Origin: DASPJR01 sp035628505
GTDB lineage: Bacteria; Planctomycetota; SZUA-567; H5-PLA8
Assembly: GCA_035628505.1 (NCBI GenBank)
Contig: DASPJR010000052.1
Coordinates: 1 to 22,575 of the forward strand
DNA length: 22,575 nucleotides
Direction: 5' to 3'
The position numbers were made by a program, and so were the translations under genes. The notes beneath the pieces were generated by a model. The model was not told the origin of the DNA, did no database searches, and worked only from the letters and a program-made list of their open reading frames with translations. Shown here piece by piece: positions 8,901-15,459 of the stretch. The first letter of the stretch is position 1, and each line of letters starts with the position of its first letter.

Positions 8901-9900
8901 GCGGTCCGCCCGCAGGCTGGCACAGCCGCGCTGAGAAGCTCCATTCGGTCTCTTCCACAATGCCGGTCTTAACCAGAATCTGGTTCCAGCCTTTGCGCAG
9001 GAAAACGGGCGCGGTCAGCTTGTCATGCGCGTAATCATTGTGCTGAGTAACGCTGCCGGCGGCAACGCCATTGACCCAAACGTTCAGCCCGCCTGCACAG
9101 CCGACGCGCAGCACCGCCCACGTATCGGCATCGGCTTTAACGAACGTCACCGCATACGCCAGCACGTGGATGCTGGGCTCAAACAAGTCGGCCAGGTCGA
9201 TGCGGCCATCGAGCGGAACAGCGGCAGGGCGGTGCCAGCCTACGCGGCGATTGCGGCCCGGGACCGATTTCTCGAAATCGATAAAGCTTTCCGGCTCGAA
9301 GCTCTGGCTGAATCCGGCACCGTCGCGATTATCGATTGGCCCGGTAATGGCCCAGCGCGTGAGATTGCGCAGGCTTTTGCAGACTTCGCCTGCCGCCGAG
9401 TACTCCCCGCGCGAGAGCAGCCAGTCGGCGTGAATGGTTTTCAATTGATCCTTAAGGCGCGGCGGGAAATCAGCGCTGCGCTCGGCACGCGAAACAAGAT
9501 CCAGAAATGGCTGCGGCGAGCGGCAGAACGGCAGCAGACCTGAGAGTTCCTCGGCATAAACCTCAGACCACGGGCTTGAGCCCGCGGCGGCGGTAGCTTT
9601 GCAGAGCAGCTCCAGGCCCTGCTGAAAATCATTTTCCGCGACGGCGTGTTCTGAGAGCGCATGCCACGCGGCAAACTCGTCGGGACTGGTGGACGCAATA
9701 GTCTTCAGTGCCGCGATGCCCATGTTGACCTCGCCGGCCGCGAGCTGTTCCAGCGCCTGAAGTGTCTCCGGCCGCGCGACCTTGGATCCAAGCGGGTGAA
9801 AAACTTTCGGACGGGGGAGTTCGGCAGACTGCAGCGCGGCACAGAGGAGCACAGGCACAAGCAGCAAGCGACGGAATGTGCGCGAAGGGCACGGGCGCAT
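5971..9900 (-). CDS. Secreted TPR / DUF3857 / transglutaminase-like protein
   Basis: This very large protein (about 1309 residues from the chosen start) has a signal peptide with basic residues, then the hydrophobic stretch LLLVPVLLCAAL. In order it shows helical TPR-type repeats to about residue 180, a beta-sandwich-like region (183-330, with WVNG and W-rich strands), a second TPR region (365-680), DUF3857 (about 715-880) and a transglutaminase core. The core has Cys1001 in YGDCKDTATL, His1045 in FNHCIAHV and Asp1061 in YWIDCTTDF, so the Cys-His-Asp triad is intact. The frame is open to an ATG at 9927, but the ATG at 9900 has GGAG eight bases upstream and gives a cleaner signal peptide. It is probably periplasmic or outer-surface. 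DUF3857 proteins are common in Acidobacteriota and Bacteroidota, and their substrates are unknown. It is the first gene of a likely three-gene operon. Confidence 0.85.
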   Translation of the reverse strand: MRPCPSRTFRRLLLVPVLLCAALQSAELPRPKVFHPLGSKVARPETLQALEQLAAGEVNMGIAALKTIASTSPDEFAAWHALSEHAVAENDFQQGLELLCKATAAAGSSPWSEVYAEELSGLLPFCRSPQPFLDLVSRAERSADFPPRLKDQLKTIHADWLLSRGEYSAAGEVCKSLRNLTRWAITGPIDNRDGAGFSQSFEPESFIDFEKSVPGRNRRVGWHRPAAVPLDGRIDLADLFEPSIHVLAYAVTFVKADADTWAVLRVGCAGGLNVWVNGVAAGSVTQHNDYAHDKLTAPVFLRKGWNQILVKTGIVEETEWSFSARLCQPAGGPLEGITIDDSAAALSGYQADTKARTAAPPEVPGTLDRGILFAIEKALKNEPDNLALLVAQGSLIESRKLAPKEELSAPTPLARAATLAPKCPYIKLKIATLSRDTNEARQAAESVLASHDSLPGVFAVLATLAQESHNHVIASDYARQLKSRFGAEKLGVAAFALAGVNPEASKPAQRGTGEGAAPVLRALSIKTLQAFTDNHPYLADGWHRLLDLETTVSARRSILQKALSYCGGDREMRQRWIDELNEMGKYEQAAEFLAAEAAAQPFDLGLVIHTAHQYRRAGNAARAAQVLEAALTVAPESAELLAELARARHAAGQTADAVKLYRQVLQIKPNSPQIKDYLSILDTDPASEKKFFAAYDIQLKDLPVPQASAYPEDNVVHLLNQQVVRVNTNGSSSRMIHRVSKLLRPNGIQQLAQHSIWYEPERQVVDILRAAVITPDGRELSRADVQDRSTSAAMGVQTRIYDEHHLKQVTFKNLEPGAIIDLQYTIRDTGDNIYGDYFADTFYLSDDDPVLKSQYVLDFPKDLNLQTKTMNTSAQAERIAQSDTRREVFKWQTENTPGIQQERGMPPVVDQLAQVQVTTMKSWQEVGQWYWHLAREQLVPSEEMRTAVLDMTRDCKTDTEKLRVIHDWVIRKIRYLGIEFGRNGYKPHRASDTFKSLYGDCKDTATLITSMLQIVNIPCNLVLIRTVDAGNIPPDSLPMPNLFNHCIAHVPAVDGREYWIDCTTDFHRLGEVPDADQTAQVLAVNSAGGKFLKVPGSEAKDNVIQQQFTVKVERSGAATVQIQDYRHGQFAPAYRQLAESPGQYERYMKDYAARRFNGAEVEKLEFAPPHEQGAMWMKTSLKVSALATQSGERKTLPATLDGFFLSPRFAAQTKRRHDLELHYPWMRKMEIVYQLEAGLKVVSVPEDVEIVEPFGRYSRKIKHAEGGLTIQENFELSRQRIAVAEYEAFRLFCNRVDSLLDQKVLLEAK

Positions 9901-10042
9901 TTCGGGGGCTCCAGATTTAGCAGTCATGACTACCGACCGCCGAGTTTGCCACGGACACTTCAGCGGGCAATGTGCAAATTCAAAAAGCTCGCGCTGCTTC
10001 TATAGACGTTCCGGCAAGCTCAACCCCATGACTTTTTAAAAC

Positions 10043-10067
10043 AAAAAAGGCGCCGGATTGCGGCGCC
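10043..10067 (-). terminator. Rho-independent terminator of the HTH-PilZ gene
   Basis: Read on the minus strand, a perfect 6-bp stem GGCGCC...GGCGCC (10062-10067 and 10049-10054) with a 7-base loop is followed directly by six T. It lies 30 bases after the stop of the HTH-PilZ gene and separates that unit from the DUF3857 gene. Confidence 0.85.
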
Positions 10068-10096
10068 TTTCGCGGTCTTGATCAGACCGGTAGAAC

Positions 10097-10687
10097 TCAG
10101 GCCTTCTCCATCGCGGCCGCAGGCTGCTTGGATTCGGTCGCGGCCTGGCGGGCAGCCTGGGCCTCTGCGGCGCGCAGATCGACGAAATCCTTCAGCACTT
10201 TGCGGTCTTGCACGGTGGCGTTGACGAACTTCACGCCGATTTCGGGCCGTCCCTGCTCAAGCGAATCAGTGATGCGCACGACCTGGCATTCGCCGGTGAG
10301 GTCCGCCAGCGTGGGCATATCTACAAAGCGGCAGCGGATGATAAACTTGGACAGCGGCAGGCAGTTGCGCGGCAGGCGCAGATCAGTCAGCAGCGCACCG
10401 CCGACGCCGATGTTGCGCGCGCTGGCCTCGCCCTTATCGAAGACCTGGTTGGTGTCTTCGGTAATGATTTCGATCTCGCACTTGGCGTTGATTTCCGTAC
10501 GGCCATATTCGCGCTTAAAGGGGCGGCGGATCGTTGTGAAATCGTAACCCATTTTCTCAGCGGTGCTGAAAACCAGGTCACGTGTCGATTCGCTCGCCGA
10601 ATACTTCGGATCGCGATTGAGGATCTTGGTTACCGTCGTGCGTGATAAGCCCAGCGCATCGGCAATATCCTGTTGGCTGACAGCCAT
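10097..10687 (-). CDS. LacI-type HTH fused to a PilZ domain, putative c-di-GMP-responsive regulator
   Basis: This 196-residue protein begins with a LacI-family helix-turn-helix (MAVSQQDIADALGLSRTTVTKILN, followed by the STRDLVFSTAEKMGYDF hinge region, to about residue 50). It lacks the periplasmic-binding-protein-like sugar domain that makes normal LacI regulators about 340 residues long. Instead residues 57-170 look like PilZ: REYGR at 59-63 fits RxxxR, ARNIGVGGALL at 90-100 sits where D/NxSxxG is expected (Asn92 and Gly97 kept, Ser replaced by Gly94), and PEIGVKFVN fits the last PilZ strand. The tail is Ala/Gln-rich. A GGGGG ribosome-binding site precedes the ATG. It is transcribed alone, with its own promoter and terminator. 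That c-di-GMP controls DNA binding is inference; the substituted Ser weakens it. Confidence 0.8.
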   Translation of the reverse strand: MAVSQQDIADALGLSRTTVTKILNRDPKYSASESTRDLVFSTAEKMGYDFTTIRRPFKREYGRTEINAKCEIEIITEDTNQVFDKGEASARNIGVGGALLTDLRLPRNCLPLSKFIIRCRFVDMPTLADLTGECQVVRITDSLEQGRPEIGVKFVNATVQDRKVLKDFVDLRAAEAQAARQAATESKQPAAAMEKA

Positions 10688-10720
10688 CCGGCACCCCCTT
10701 TATTGTTAAGGTACGCCCTA

Positions 10721-10749
10721 TGTATAATGAACTTGTGCATTTCTGTCAA
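10721..10749 (-). promoter_or_regulatory. Sigma70-type promoter of the HTH-PilZ gene
   Basis: Read on the minus strand, TTGACA (10744-10749) is separated by 17 bases from TATACA (10721-10726). The start codon is 34 bases further on. This is the clearest housekeeping-type promoter in the window. Confidence 0.75.
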
Positions 10750-10765
10750 GACGCATTGTGCATTT
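10733..10765. promoter_or_regulatory. Paired 10-bp direct repeat around the -35 box, candidate operator
   Basis: TTGTGCATTT occurs at 10733-10742 and again at 10756-10765, 23 bases apart start to start, on both sides of the -35 box of the HTH-PilZ gene. Such spacing near two helical turns suits a dimer or two bound proteins. Autoregulation by the HTH-PilZ protein is an inference. Confidence 0.45.
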
Positions 10766-10833
10766 TCATAAAGAAATTTTGAAGGCCCGCAAGCTCTTAA
10801 AAGAGCTACTCTTTTTTACAGAATCAATTGCGT

Positions 10834-10866
10834 AAAAAGGAGAGCGGCCCGCGACTTAGCGGGCCG
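10834..10866 (-). terminator. Terminator of the LysM gene
   Basis: On the minus strand an 8-bp perfect stem (CGGCCCGC/GCGGGCCG, 10845-10866) with a 6-base loop is followed within six bases by five T (10834-10838). It lies about 55 bases after the LysM-protein stop. A weaker hairpin, GAGGAAGG/CCTTCCTC, is at 10878-10902. A 16-bp perfect palindrome, centred on AA, lies beyond it at 10792-10807. Confidence 0.65.
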
Positions 10867-10921
10867 GTCTGTGGAGGGAGGAAGGCAAGCAACACCTTCC
10901 TCTTTGGGAAGCTGCTTGTCT

Positions 10922-11998
10922 TTACGGGAAACTTGCCGATGAATTGGCGCTCATCACTTCGATCTTTGGAGCGCTTTCACTTTCCTTCGCAGGCTCGTCG
11001 ATTTTCACAAGAGCCGCACGCTTTTCGGCGTTTGAGTGCAGCGGCTCGATAATCTCCGCACGCGATGACGATGGCTGTTCTGCAGGGGCTTCAACGGTGC
11101 TGACGCCCTGCTTGATCTTGAGGACCTGTCCGACGCGCAGCCGCGAGGCATCCGGAAGCTGGTCGCGGTTCCACTCATAGATTTCCTTCCACTTGCGGCC
11201 GTCGTTGAATAGCTTTCGCGCGATGCGTTCGAGCGTGTCGCCACTTTGCACGACGTATTCCGACGCGCCGCCAGTTGGAGCCGCGATCGTTTTATTCTCC
11301 ACCGTGCCTTTCTTTGAAACGTCAGTTTTTGGCGCATCTGGAACTGCCGCAAGCGCAGCGGGAATTTTCAGCGTCATGCCCACGCGCAGCTTGTTGGGAT
11401 TAGGCAGCACATCTTTATTTGCATCAAGAATCGCTTTCAGGCCTCCTTTGCCGGGAAGCTGTGCGCTGGCGATCGACGTGAGCGTATCCCCGCCTTTCAC
11501 GATGTACGTCTTCTCATTTCCGGCCTCAGGTTTGGGCGGCGCGGGCGGAACGGGCGCGGCAGCAATCGGATCAGAAACCGGAGCCGGACGCGGTTCGGGC
11601 GCCACGGGGGTTGGAACCACCGGCGGCGCGACATTGTCAGCAACCGGCGCAGCAGGAATATGCGGCGGAGGCGGAACATTTCCCGCAACCGGCGGCACTC
11701 CGACGCTAACCGGCGGCGCACCCACTTCTCCATCCAGCGCGATCAGCAATCCGCGATCGTCGGCAACAGGCGTCGCCGCGGTGGATTCGGGCTGCTTCTT
11801 CTTGCGTCCACCGTCGTAAACCAGGCCGATGACAACGACCATCAGCAGAAACAGGGTCAGCAAACCCCATTTGAATTCGCGAAATACTTTGGCTGCTCCG
11901 CTGGAGACCGACGTCGAGCGGCCAATGTTGGCCGTCTGGCCGACGGCGCTGGCGCCGGACTGCGAATCCTGTGCGGACGGCTTGCTATCGTTACTCAC
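10922..11998 (-). CDS. Membrane-anchored protein with two LysM domains
   Basis: This 358-residue protein has a Ser/Gln-rich cytoplasmic N-terminus, one membrane helix (residues 44-61, WGLLTLFLLMVVVIGLVY) with KKK after it, and a Pro/Ala-rich linker (about 92-160). Two LysM domains follow: 164-212 (YIVKGGDTLTSIA ... LRVGMTLKIP) and 247-295 (YVVQSGDTLERIA ... LRVGQVLKIK). A polar tail follows. LysM binds N-acetylglucosamine in peptidoglycan, so the protein probably tethers the inner membrane to the wall or scaffolds envelope enzymes. No catalytic domain is present. The 191-base gap to the antiporter gene upstream contains a 19-bp-arm palindrome. Confidence 0.85.
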   Translation of the reverse strand: MSNDSKPSAQDSQSGASAVGQTANIGRSTSVSSGAAKVFREFKWGLLTLFLLMVVVIGLVYDGGRKKKQPESTAATPVADDRGLLIALDGEVGAPPVSVGVPPVAGNVPPPPHIPAAPVADNVAPPVVPTPVAPEPRPAPVSDPIAAAPVPPAPPKPEAGNEKTYIVKGGDTLTSIASAQLPGKGGLKAILDANKDVLPNPNKLRVGMTLKIPAALAAVPDAPKTDVSKKGTVENKTIAAPTGGASEYVVQSGDTLERIARKLFNDGRKWKEIYEWNRDQLPDASRLRVGQVLKIKQGVSTVEAPAEQPSSSRAEIIEPLHSNAEKRAALVKIDEPAKESESAPKIEVMSANSSASFP

Positions 11999-12109
11999 GG
12001 CGATTCCCCTTCCGTAGCAGAAACGCCGCCGCGTCGCACGACCCGCCAGCGTTTCGGTTATGAGCTATATCGTGAAGGCAAGCCGTGGGCTTTAGCGAAT
12101 TCGTATGAC

Positions 12110-12189
12110 GAGTCGGGAGTCGGGAGTCTGGGAGTCGGGAGTCTAATACAAGCCGTGACTCCCGACTCCCGACTCTGAGACTCAAGACT
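12110..12189. repeat. Palindrome made of tandem GACTCCC heptamers
   Basis: A perfect 19-bp inverted repeat has arms at 12110-12128 (GAGTCGGGAGTCGGGAGTC) and 12157-12175. Each arm is a tandem of the 7-bp word GACTCCC. Degenerate copies continue to 12189, ending at the TAG stop of the antiporter gene (12190-12192). The same word recurs at about 22049-22082. Confidence 0.85.
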
Positions 12190-14067
12190 CTATTCCAAAT
12201 ATTTCAGCAGCATGCTTTCGGCAGCGATAATCAGGGACAGCAGCACGAAAATCTGGATGATGACCGGCGTCATCTCCTTAATCCACTGCACGGGCGTGTA
12301 GCGCTCATCCACCTCGCGCTGAATAAAGGCGTACGCCACGACGGACTGCGCGCAGCCGATGTGCGTCCAGCATCCTCCCGCCGCATAGCCGGCGATCTGC
12401 GACATAGCGAACAGATGAAGCATCTGCAATTCAAGGCCGTGCAGACCGCGCGCGGCAAAATCAGCAACGACGTTGTTATCCAGGATCGCCGACAGAAAAG
12501 TGCAGCCGCTGAATTGAATGAGCGCCAGCACCAGCGGCCCAAGAGACTGGATGCCCGCATGCATCAGGTCCTGGAGCTGATCGAAGAAATGCGCCTTGGT
12601 CAGAAGTGAAATGGAAAGAAAGAGCGGAAAGAGAAAGTAATATTCGGCAAACTCGACATGCGCTTCATGCAGCGCGAGCTGGCGCATTTTTGGAATGCCG
12701 TAAATGCCGATGATCGAAATCGCGAACGCCGTGAAGGAGGCCACGAACAGCGGCACGCGGTGATCGATGGCGTGCGTGACCAGCAGCGCGACAAAGACCA
12801 CCAGGCCCGCAATTCCCCAACTCACCGAACGCGACTGCAGCGGCGCGAGATTGGCCAGCAGCTCGTCGACCTGCTTTTCTGCTTCGAGCGCTCCCTTGTG
12901 ATCGCCCTGAGCATCCAGGACGTAATGTTTATCGAGCGAGTCGGCAACCTCGCCGTCGACATAGCGGGAAAGCAGTTCCTTGCGTTTGGCTTCCGGAACG
13001 TTCTCCTTTACCAGCGCAAGTCCCAGCGCCTCGCCGTGCTTAAGCCGCTCTTCGATTCGCTCGGTCAGCTCGGTCCCGAATTCCTTTTCGTAATGCTCGA
13101 CCAGTTCGTACGCCGAAATTGTTTCGCCGTGGCGCGAAGCCTGCAGGAAGCGCACCGTCGCCGCGTTGGCATCGATGACATCGAGCTCATCCAGTTTCAC
13201 GCGCGTGCCTTTCAGGCGCTTGCGCAGGTTCCAGGCGATCACGAGGTAACAGGCGAACGCGGCCGGCGCGCAGTAGCGCAGAAAGAAAGCGTCCGTGAGA
13301 TAGCTCTTGCCATCCGGCCCCGTGAGATTCGATTTCATGATCAGATTGGGCGGCTCGCCGTAAGCCAGCCACATGCCGCACACCGTCGTCACGACCGTGC
13401 AGACCATCACCGCATAACGAACCGCGCTGGTCGGCGCACTGGCCAGCAGCATGATGATCACCAGCGTGCGAATGGTCAGGCCGATCATGGAGACGCCGTC
13501 GAGAATACCTGAAGAGAACGCGACCACCGCTGTCACTGCTATCACCGTGGGCAGCACATGGCCGTCGTTCTTATGGAGCAGCTTGAAGGTGATCGTCTCG
13601 AGCAGACGCGTCTGAGCGATCACGGAGACAAAAAAGGTAAGTCCAAGAATAAAGAGCATTGTGTCGGCGTGGACAAGATCATCCAGTCCGTGCCAGCTCA
13701 ACAGAGTTCCGCGCAGCAGCGGCCAGGCGGCTGAGACACCCTCGACAGCTACTTTTTCGCGCGTCAGCGAGCCCGGCCACCAGATACCGAAAAATGTCGC
13801 GATGATGACCATGGCCATGCCGTAGGTCAGCGCATTCTTGTGAATCTGATATTTGAAGGAGCCGAAAACGAAGAGGCCGATGATGGTCGCGAAAATCTCA
13901 GTCGCCAGCAGCCACACGGGCATTTTCACATACATTCCGGCGATCAGGATCAGCGCCGCCACCGCCGCGCAGCCGAGCATGAACACTTTCGAGGAGAGCA
14001 TGACGACAGCTGAAGGAGCAGCGGGGGCCGGCGCGCCCGCGACGGGCGCAGTGATCGTTTCACTCAT
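12190..14067 (-). CDS. NhaD/ArsB-superfamily ion antiporter, probable Na+/H+ antiporter
   Basis: This 625-residue integral membrane protein has about a dozen hydrophobic helices in two halves. A charged cytoplasmic loop (residues about 281-413) with little hydrophobicity divides them, and it is larger than in most family members. The AYGEPPNLIM segment (235-243) resembles the GxPPN signature of NhaD/ArsB/CitMHS transporters. The second half has GCTFLSAILDNNVVADF, matching the conserved half-helix with paired Asn. The family exchanges Na+ or Li+ for H+, or carries arsenite or dicarboxylates. Na+/H+ exchange is the most likely activity, but the ion is not proven. A dyad (GACCAACGTGGTC, 14133-14145) upstream overlaps a possible -35 TTGACC. 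No strong ribosome-binding site is seen. Confidence 0.75.
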   Translation of the reverse strand: MSETITAPVAGAPAPAAPSAVVMLSSKVFMLGCAAVAALILIAGMYVKMPVWLLATEIFATIIGLFVFGSFKYQIHKNALTYGMAMVIIATFFGIWWPGSLTREKVAVEGVSAAWPLLRGTLLSWHGLDDLVHADTMLFILGLTFFVSVIAQTRLLETITFKLLHKNDGHVLPTVIAVTAVVAFSSGILDGVSMIGLTIRTLVIIMLLASAPTSAVRYAVMVCTVVTTVCGMWLAYGEPPNLIMKSNLTGPDGKSYLTDAFFLRYCAPAAFACYLVIAWNLRKRLKGTRVKLDELDVIDANAATVRFLQASRHGETISAYELVEHYEKEFGTELTERIEERLKHGEALGLALVKENVPEAKRKELLSRYVDGEVADSLDKHYVLDAQGDHKGALEAEKQVDELLANLAPLQSRSVSWGIAGLVVFVALLVTHAIDHRVPLFVASFTAFAISIIGIYGIPKMRQLALHEAHVEFAEYYFLFPLFLSISLLTKAHFFDQLQDLMHAGIQSLGPLVLALIQFSGCTFLSAILDNNVVADFAARGLHGLELQMLHLFAMSQIAGYAAGGCWTHIGCAQSVVAYAFIQREVDERYTPVQWIKEMTPVIIQIFVLLSLIIAAESMLLKYLE

Positions 14068-14445
14068 GTTGGTTCAACAGTCTTTCGTTCAAGAGCCTGC
14101 AAGCATTTCTCGCGTCAGCCTGGTATGAAATCGACCAACGTGGTCAATTACACATCAGCCCGTTCAAAAAGCCGCACCGCGGCAGCCCGACAAGCTACCG
14201 TACTCAGGGCGATCTTTCAGGCGAGAAACACCGTTCTCCCGCGCATGGATGATGTGACGTCGAAGAGAGTAACAAATAGCAGACCGTGGCAGCGTGTTTT
14301 TTGACCGCCAGGACGCCGCGCCAAAGATAACGACTTCAACATGGAGACACGAAGAACACGGAGGAGCACAGAGACATCTTCATTCACTCTTCTGTCTTTT
14401 CAAAGACTCAAAGACAGGGAATGCCTTGCGCCAGTTACGGCTCTA
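14068..14445. other. Intergenic region without a gene
   Basis: No supported coding frame. It holds the upstream region of the antiporter gene, then degenerate ACACGGAGG/ACACAGAGA-type words (14343-14375) and an 8-bp-stem hairpin, CTGTCTTT/AAAGACAG, at about 14393-14418. The loop of that hairpin carries the same AAAGACTC word as the array at 14674. Confidence 0.5.
14133..14145. promoter_or_regulatory. Dyad upstream of the antiporter gene, weak candidate operator
   Basis: GACCA and TGGTC flank ACG, and on the minus strand the dyad overlaps TTGACC (14142-14147), a possible -35 box about 75 bases before the antiporter start. No good -10 box is seen at the right distance. Confidence 0.25.
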
Positions 14446-14643
14446 ACTAACCCCCGGCTTCAGCCGGGGGTGGAACATGAAATGCAGATCGAATAGCCGG
14501 ATTTATCCGGCTTCTCCGGGGCGCAGAGGGCTTCAGCCACAACAGCTACGGGCTGAAGCCCTCCCGCGTGCGGGTCAACCCCGCTAAAGCGGGGTAACGC
14601 AAATCAGTGAGCGCCGTTCCCCCCGGCTGAAGCCGGGGGTTAG
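14446..14643. repeat. Cluster of five REP-like hairpins
   Basis: Five perfect or near-perfect stems lie in 200 bases: CCCCCGGCTTCAGCCGGGGG (14451-14470), AGCCGGA/TCCGGCT (14495-14512), GAGGGCTTCAGCC with GGCTGAAGCCCTC (14526-14563), ACCCCGCTAAAGCGGGGT (14578-14595) and CCCCCGGCTGAAGCCGGGGG (14620-14639). The first and last, with flanking CTAA/TTAG, are inverted relative to each other and frame the block. GGCTTCAGCC-type hairpins resemble REP elements spread by RAYT transposases, but no such gene is here. Confidence 0.8.
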
Positions 14644-14673
14644 TAATAGCCGTGACCCGGCGCAAGACGTTTC

Positions 14674-14777
14674 GAGTCTTTGCGTCTTTGAGTCTTTGCG
14701 TCTTTGAGTCTTTGCGTCTTTGCGTCTTCGCGTCTTTGCGTCTTCGAGTCTTCGTGTCTTCGTGTCTTCGTGTCTTT
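14674..14777. repeat. Thirteen-copy 8-bp tandem array, GAGTCTTT type
   Basis: Thirteen consecutive 8-base units fit G(A/C/T)GTCTT(T/C) exactly, grading from GAGTCTTT/GCGTCTTT on the left to GTGTCTTC on the right. The array ends 16 bases after the stop of the two-helix membrane protein gene. Both strands are open across it because of the period, which creates false frames. Confidence 0.9.
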
Positions 14778-14793
14778 GTGTTGAGTCTGTTGT

Positions 14794-15081
14794 TCAGCCG
14801 TGCTTTTCAGCAGGGGCTGCAGGTTGAGTCGGAGGTGCTTCGGCTTCGCCGGGTTTGCCTTTGCCGAGGAAGGCAATCAGCAAGGCGAGCGGCCAGAAGG
14901 TGAAAAGGAAAATAAAGCCGATGGGGCCCATGCGGCTTTCGAGAACTTTCTGGGCCTGCACGTCGTCGTTGTCGTGAAAGCCGACCGCCGCTTCATGGTA
15001 GCTCATGTGAACGCAAAAGGCCGTGATCGACAGCCCGATCATAAAGTAGATAACGATAGCCCAGGTTAGAAAGCTCGACAT
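14794..15081 (-). CDS. Small two-helix membrane protein of unknown function
   Basis: This 95-residue protein has two hydrophobic segments, about residues 6-25 (TWAIVIYFMIGLSITAFCV) and 53-72 (IGFIFLFTFWPLALLIAFLG), separated by an acidic loop. The C-terminal tail is Pro/Ala-rich (PPTQPAAPAEK). AGGAG lies seven bases before the ATG, which supports the start. I do not recognise a family. It stands alone between repeat blocks and may be a small envelope or transporter-associated protein, but nothing in the sequence shows a function. Confidence 0.75.
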   Translation of the reverse strand: MSSFLTWAIVIYFMIGLSITAFCVHMSYHEAAVGFHDNDDVQAQKVLESRMGPIGFIFLFTFWPLALLIAFLGKGKPGEAEAPPTQPAAPAEKHG

Positions 15082-15144
15082 CTCTTGCTCCTCTTACGCT
15101 CAACTTAAAGGATACGCGCGCTGAATTCAATCTGCTCTGAGCTT

Positions 15145-15383
15145 GTGACGGGTGACGATGCTCTGTAGAAATGCCCTGAAACTTCTTAACGCCAAGAACG
15201 CGGAGAACGCCAAGGTCGCCAAGGTTCTACTCAGGTTTTTTCTTGGCGCCCTTGGCGTTCTTGGCGAACTTGGCGCGTTAAAGAAAACGTTTCAAAGCAG
15301 GGCGACGGGTGACGGCACCTCTTTGACGCCAAGGTTCTTCACATACTGTCCGGCCGTTCTTGGCGCCTTGGCGTCTTGGCGGT
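15145..15383. repeat. Palindromes of 9-bp CGCCAAG words between the membrane protein and imuA
   Basis: The 378-base gap upstream of imuA holds an imperfect inverted repeat with arms at 15177-15227 and 15241-15294. The arms consist of degenerate CGCCAAGAA/CGCCAAGGT words and end in TGAAAC / GTTTCA. A smaller palindrome of the same word is at about 15323-15383. A short direct repeat, ACGGGTGACG, flanks the large palindrome (15148-15157 and 15305-15314). No gene is seen here. Confidence 0.8.
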
Positions 15384-15401
15384 TGAACTTAGATATTTCT
15401 T

Positions 15402-15447
15402 AGGCAACTCCTTGCCTCCCTGAATATTTGGGTTATCTTAACCTAAA
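15402..15447 (+). promoter_or_regulatory. imuAB promoter with two dyads, candidate SOS operator
   Basis: A possible promoter is TTGCCT (15412-15417), 16 bases, TATCTT (15434-15439). The -35 lies in a perfect dyad, AGGCAA-CTCC-TTGCCT (15402-15417). The -10 lies in a second dyad, GGTTA-TCT-TAACC (15431-15443), which extends to TTT/AAA at 15427-15447 with one mismatch pair. imuAB operons are SOS-induced in many bacteria, so a LexA-type repressor overlapping the promoter is expected. Neither dyad fits the proteobacterial CTGT-N8-ACAG or the GAAC-N4-GTTC LexA boxes. Confidence 0.5.
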
Positions 15448-15459
15448 GGTGAGGCCACG

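Noticed and set aside
12658..13512. 284-residue plus-strand open frame
   Set aside because: Antisense to the antiporter gene, very Arg/His/Gln-rich and with no membrane or catalytic motif.
14674..14777. Possible CRISPR array
   Set aside because: Units are 8 bp and contiguous with no unique spacers; no cas genes nearby.
14640..14876. Minus-strand frame with KTQRRKDSK-like peptide repeats
   Set aside because: The peptide repeat is a by-product of the 8-bp DNA array and runs across the end of the real membrane-protein gene; no ribosome-binding site.
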